This document shows positions 13,668-14,243 of a DNA stretch of 14,243 nt, one piece after another. The notes beneath the pieces were generated by a model. The model was not told where the DNA came from. It worked only from the letters and a program-made list of their open reading frames with translations, and did not search any database. Position 1 is the stretch's first letter; every line of letters starts with the position of its first letter. The stretch covers positions 1-14,243 of the forward strand of contig DATHBB010000113.1 of NCBI GenBank assembly GCA_035296385.1, read 5' to 3'. This stretch comes from JAIVJZ01 sp035296385 (GTDB taxonomy: Bacteria; Acidobacteriota; Blastocatellia; Pyrinomonadales; Pyrinomonadaceae). The position numbers and the translations under genes are program-made.

Positions 13668-14243
13668 ATGGAAGAACAGGCGGGCGCGAGCGTGTCGGAC
13701 GCCGACAGGCCGACGCTTTTGATGTCGGCGCGCAGGCGCTGGGCTGTGACGGCGGGCGTGTTGACGGGGATGTTTCTCGCCGCGCTGGAGGCGACGGTCG
13801 TGGGCACGGCGATGCCCACAGTGATCGCGTCGCTCGGCGGGTTGAACCACTACAGTTGGGTCTTCTCCGCATACCTCATCACTTCGACCGTGACCGTGCC
13901 CGTCTGGGGCAAGCTCTCCGACCTCTACGGGCGCAGGCTCTTATATCAAACCGGCATCGCCATATTTTTGCTCGGCTCGGTCTTGTCCGGCGTGTCCGGC
14001 TCGATGACAGAGCTTATCGTCTTTCGCGCGATACAGGGCTTGGGCGCTGGTGCGCTCGTGCCGCTCGGCATGACGATCATCGGCGACATCTTCACCGTCG
14101 CAGAGCGCGCGCGCATGCAGGCTTACTTTAGCGGCGTGTGGGGTTTTTCGAGCGTCATCGGGCCAATCGTCGGCGGCTTTATCACGGATCAACTCTCATG
14201 GCGCTGGGTCTTCTACATCAATCTTCCGGTCGGGCTGGTGGCG
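13668..14243 (+). CDS. MFS exporter, DHA2 (EmrB/QacA) family, 5' part only
   Basis: The first 192 residues of a drug:H+ antiporter-type permease; the rest lies beyond the window. Family motifs are in order: LEATVVGTAMPTV (40-52, the position of motif D1, with Glu for the usual Asp), motif A GKLSDLYGRR (81-90), motif B RAIQGLGAG (120-128), motif C within GVWGFSSVIGPIVGG (156-170), and WRWVFYINLPVG (178-189). These place it in the 14-helix DHA2 group, inner membrane. The ATG at 13668 is the first possible start in frame. The AAGGGAG directly before it is very close, so a start at Met19 (13722) cannot be ruled out. It follows the reductase by 59 bases and is likely part of the same transcript. 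The exported compound is unknown. Confidence 0.92.
   Translation, partial: MEEQAGASVSDADRPTLLMSARRRWAVTAGVLTGMFLAALEATVVGTAMPTVIASLGGLNHYSWVFSAYLITSTVTVPVWGKLSDLYGRRLLYQTGIAIFLLGSVLSGVSGSMTELIVFRAIQGLGAGALVPLGMTIIGDIFTVAERARMQAYFSGVWGFSSVIGPIVGGFITDQLSWRWVFYINLPVGLVA

Noticed and set aside
13634..14131. Plus-strand open frame of 165 codons near the right end
   Set aside because: It overlaps the MFS gene in another frame. Only the frame starting at 13668 shows the MFS motifs in order.

Overview
This looks like chromosomal DNA of a GC-rich, Gram-negative-type bacterium. It encodes a lipoprotein with a lipobox, a periplasmic chaperone of the SurA/PpiD kind, and a membrane-anchored FecR-domain protein. 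Together with the style of the hypothetical secreted proteins and the heptamer-based palindromes between genes, the best guess is Acidobacteriota (Blastocatellia-like). That placement is inference from memory of such genomes, not something the sequence proves. No rRNA, tRNA, transposase or phage gene was seen, and no CRISPR array.

Left part (1-4734): after about 290 bp without a convincing gene there is a nested palindromic repeat. Three minus-strand genes follow: a GGDEF diguanylate cyclase (488-2005), a membrane-anchored FecR/fibronectin-type protein (2184-3440) and a TerC-family metal transporter (3700-4734). The cyclase and the FecR-domain gene are read in the same direction. The 178 bp between them are bounded almost exactly by the two arms of a 27-bp perfect inverted repeat.

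Middle (4735-10488): a second palindromic repeat lies between the divergent TerC gene and a PpiD/SurA-like chaperone gene (5043-7061). The chaperone gene and a convergent secreted hypothetical (7212-8237) share a perfect 15-bp bidirectional terminator. A 526-bp gap without a gene follows, then a small secreted protein (8767-9327). Next comes a two-gene unit with a 4-nt overlap: a helix-hairpin-helix lipoprotein (9467-10045) and a four-helix membrane protein (10042-10488).

Right part (10489-14243): a third palindromic repeat is followed by a zinc alcohol/aldehyde dehydrogenase (10658-11701). A tight plus-strand cluster follows: DUF4186 protein, 4HBT acyl-CoA thioesterase, MDR-family NADP oxidoreductase and the start of a DHA2-type MFS exporter that runs off the window. 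Two carbonyl/alkenal-type reductases, a thioesterase and an exporter together suggest small-molecule (aldehyde, enone or acyl) handling. This is inference from context.

The most unusual signal is not a gene. Four sets of intergenic palindromes (292-460, 2014-2179, 4760-4860, 10492-10570) have arms built of 7-bp units. The heptamer sequence differs between elements except for the two related copies at 292-460 and 10492-10570. All four carry a TTGYTTT core just 5' of the right arm on the plus strand. Two of them share a 12-base core exactly. This looks like one class of element with changing arms.
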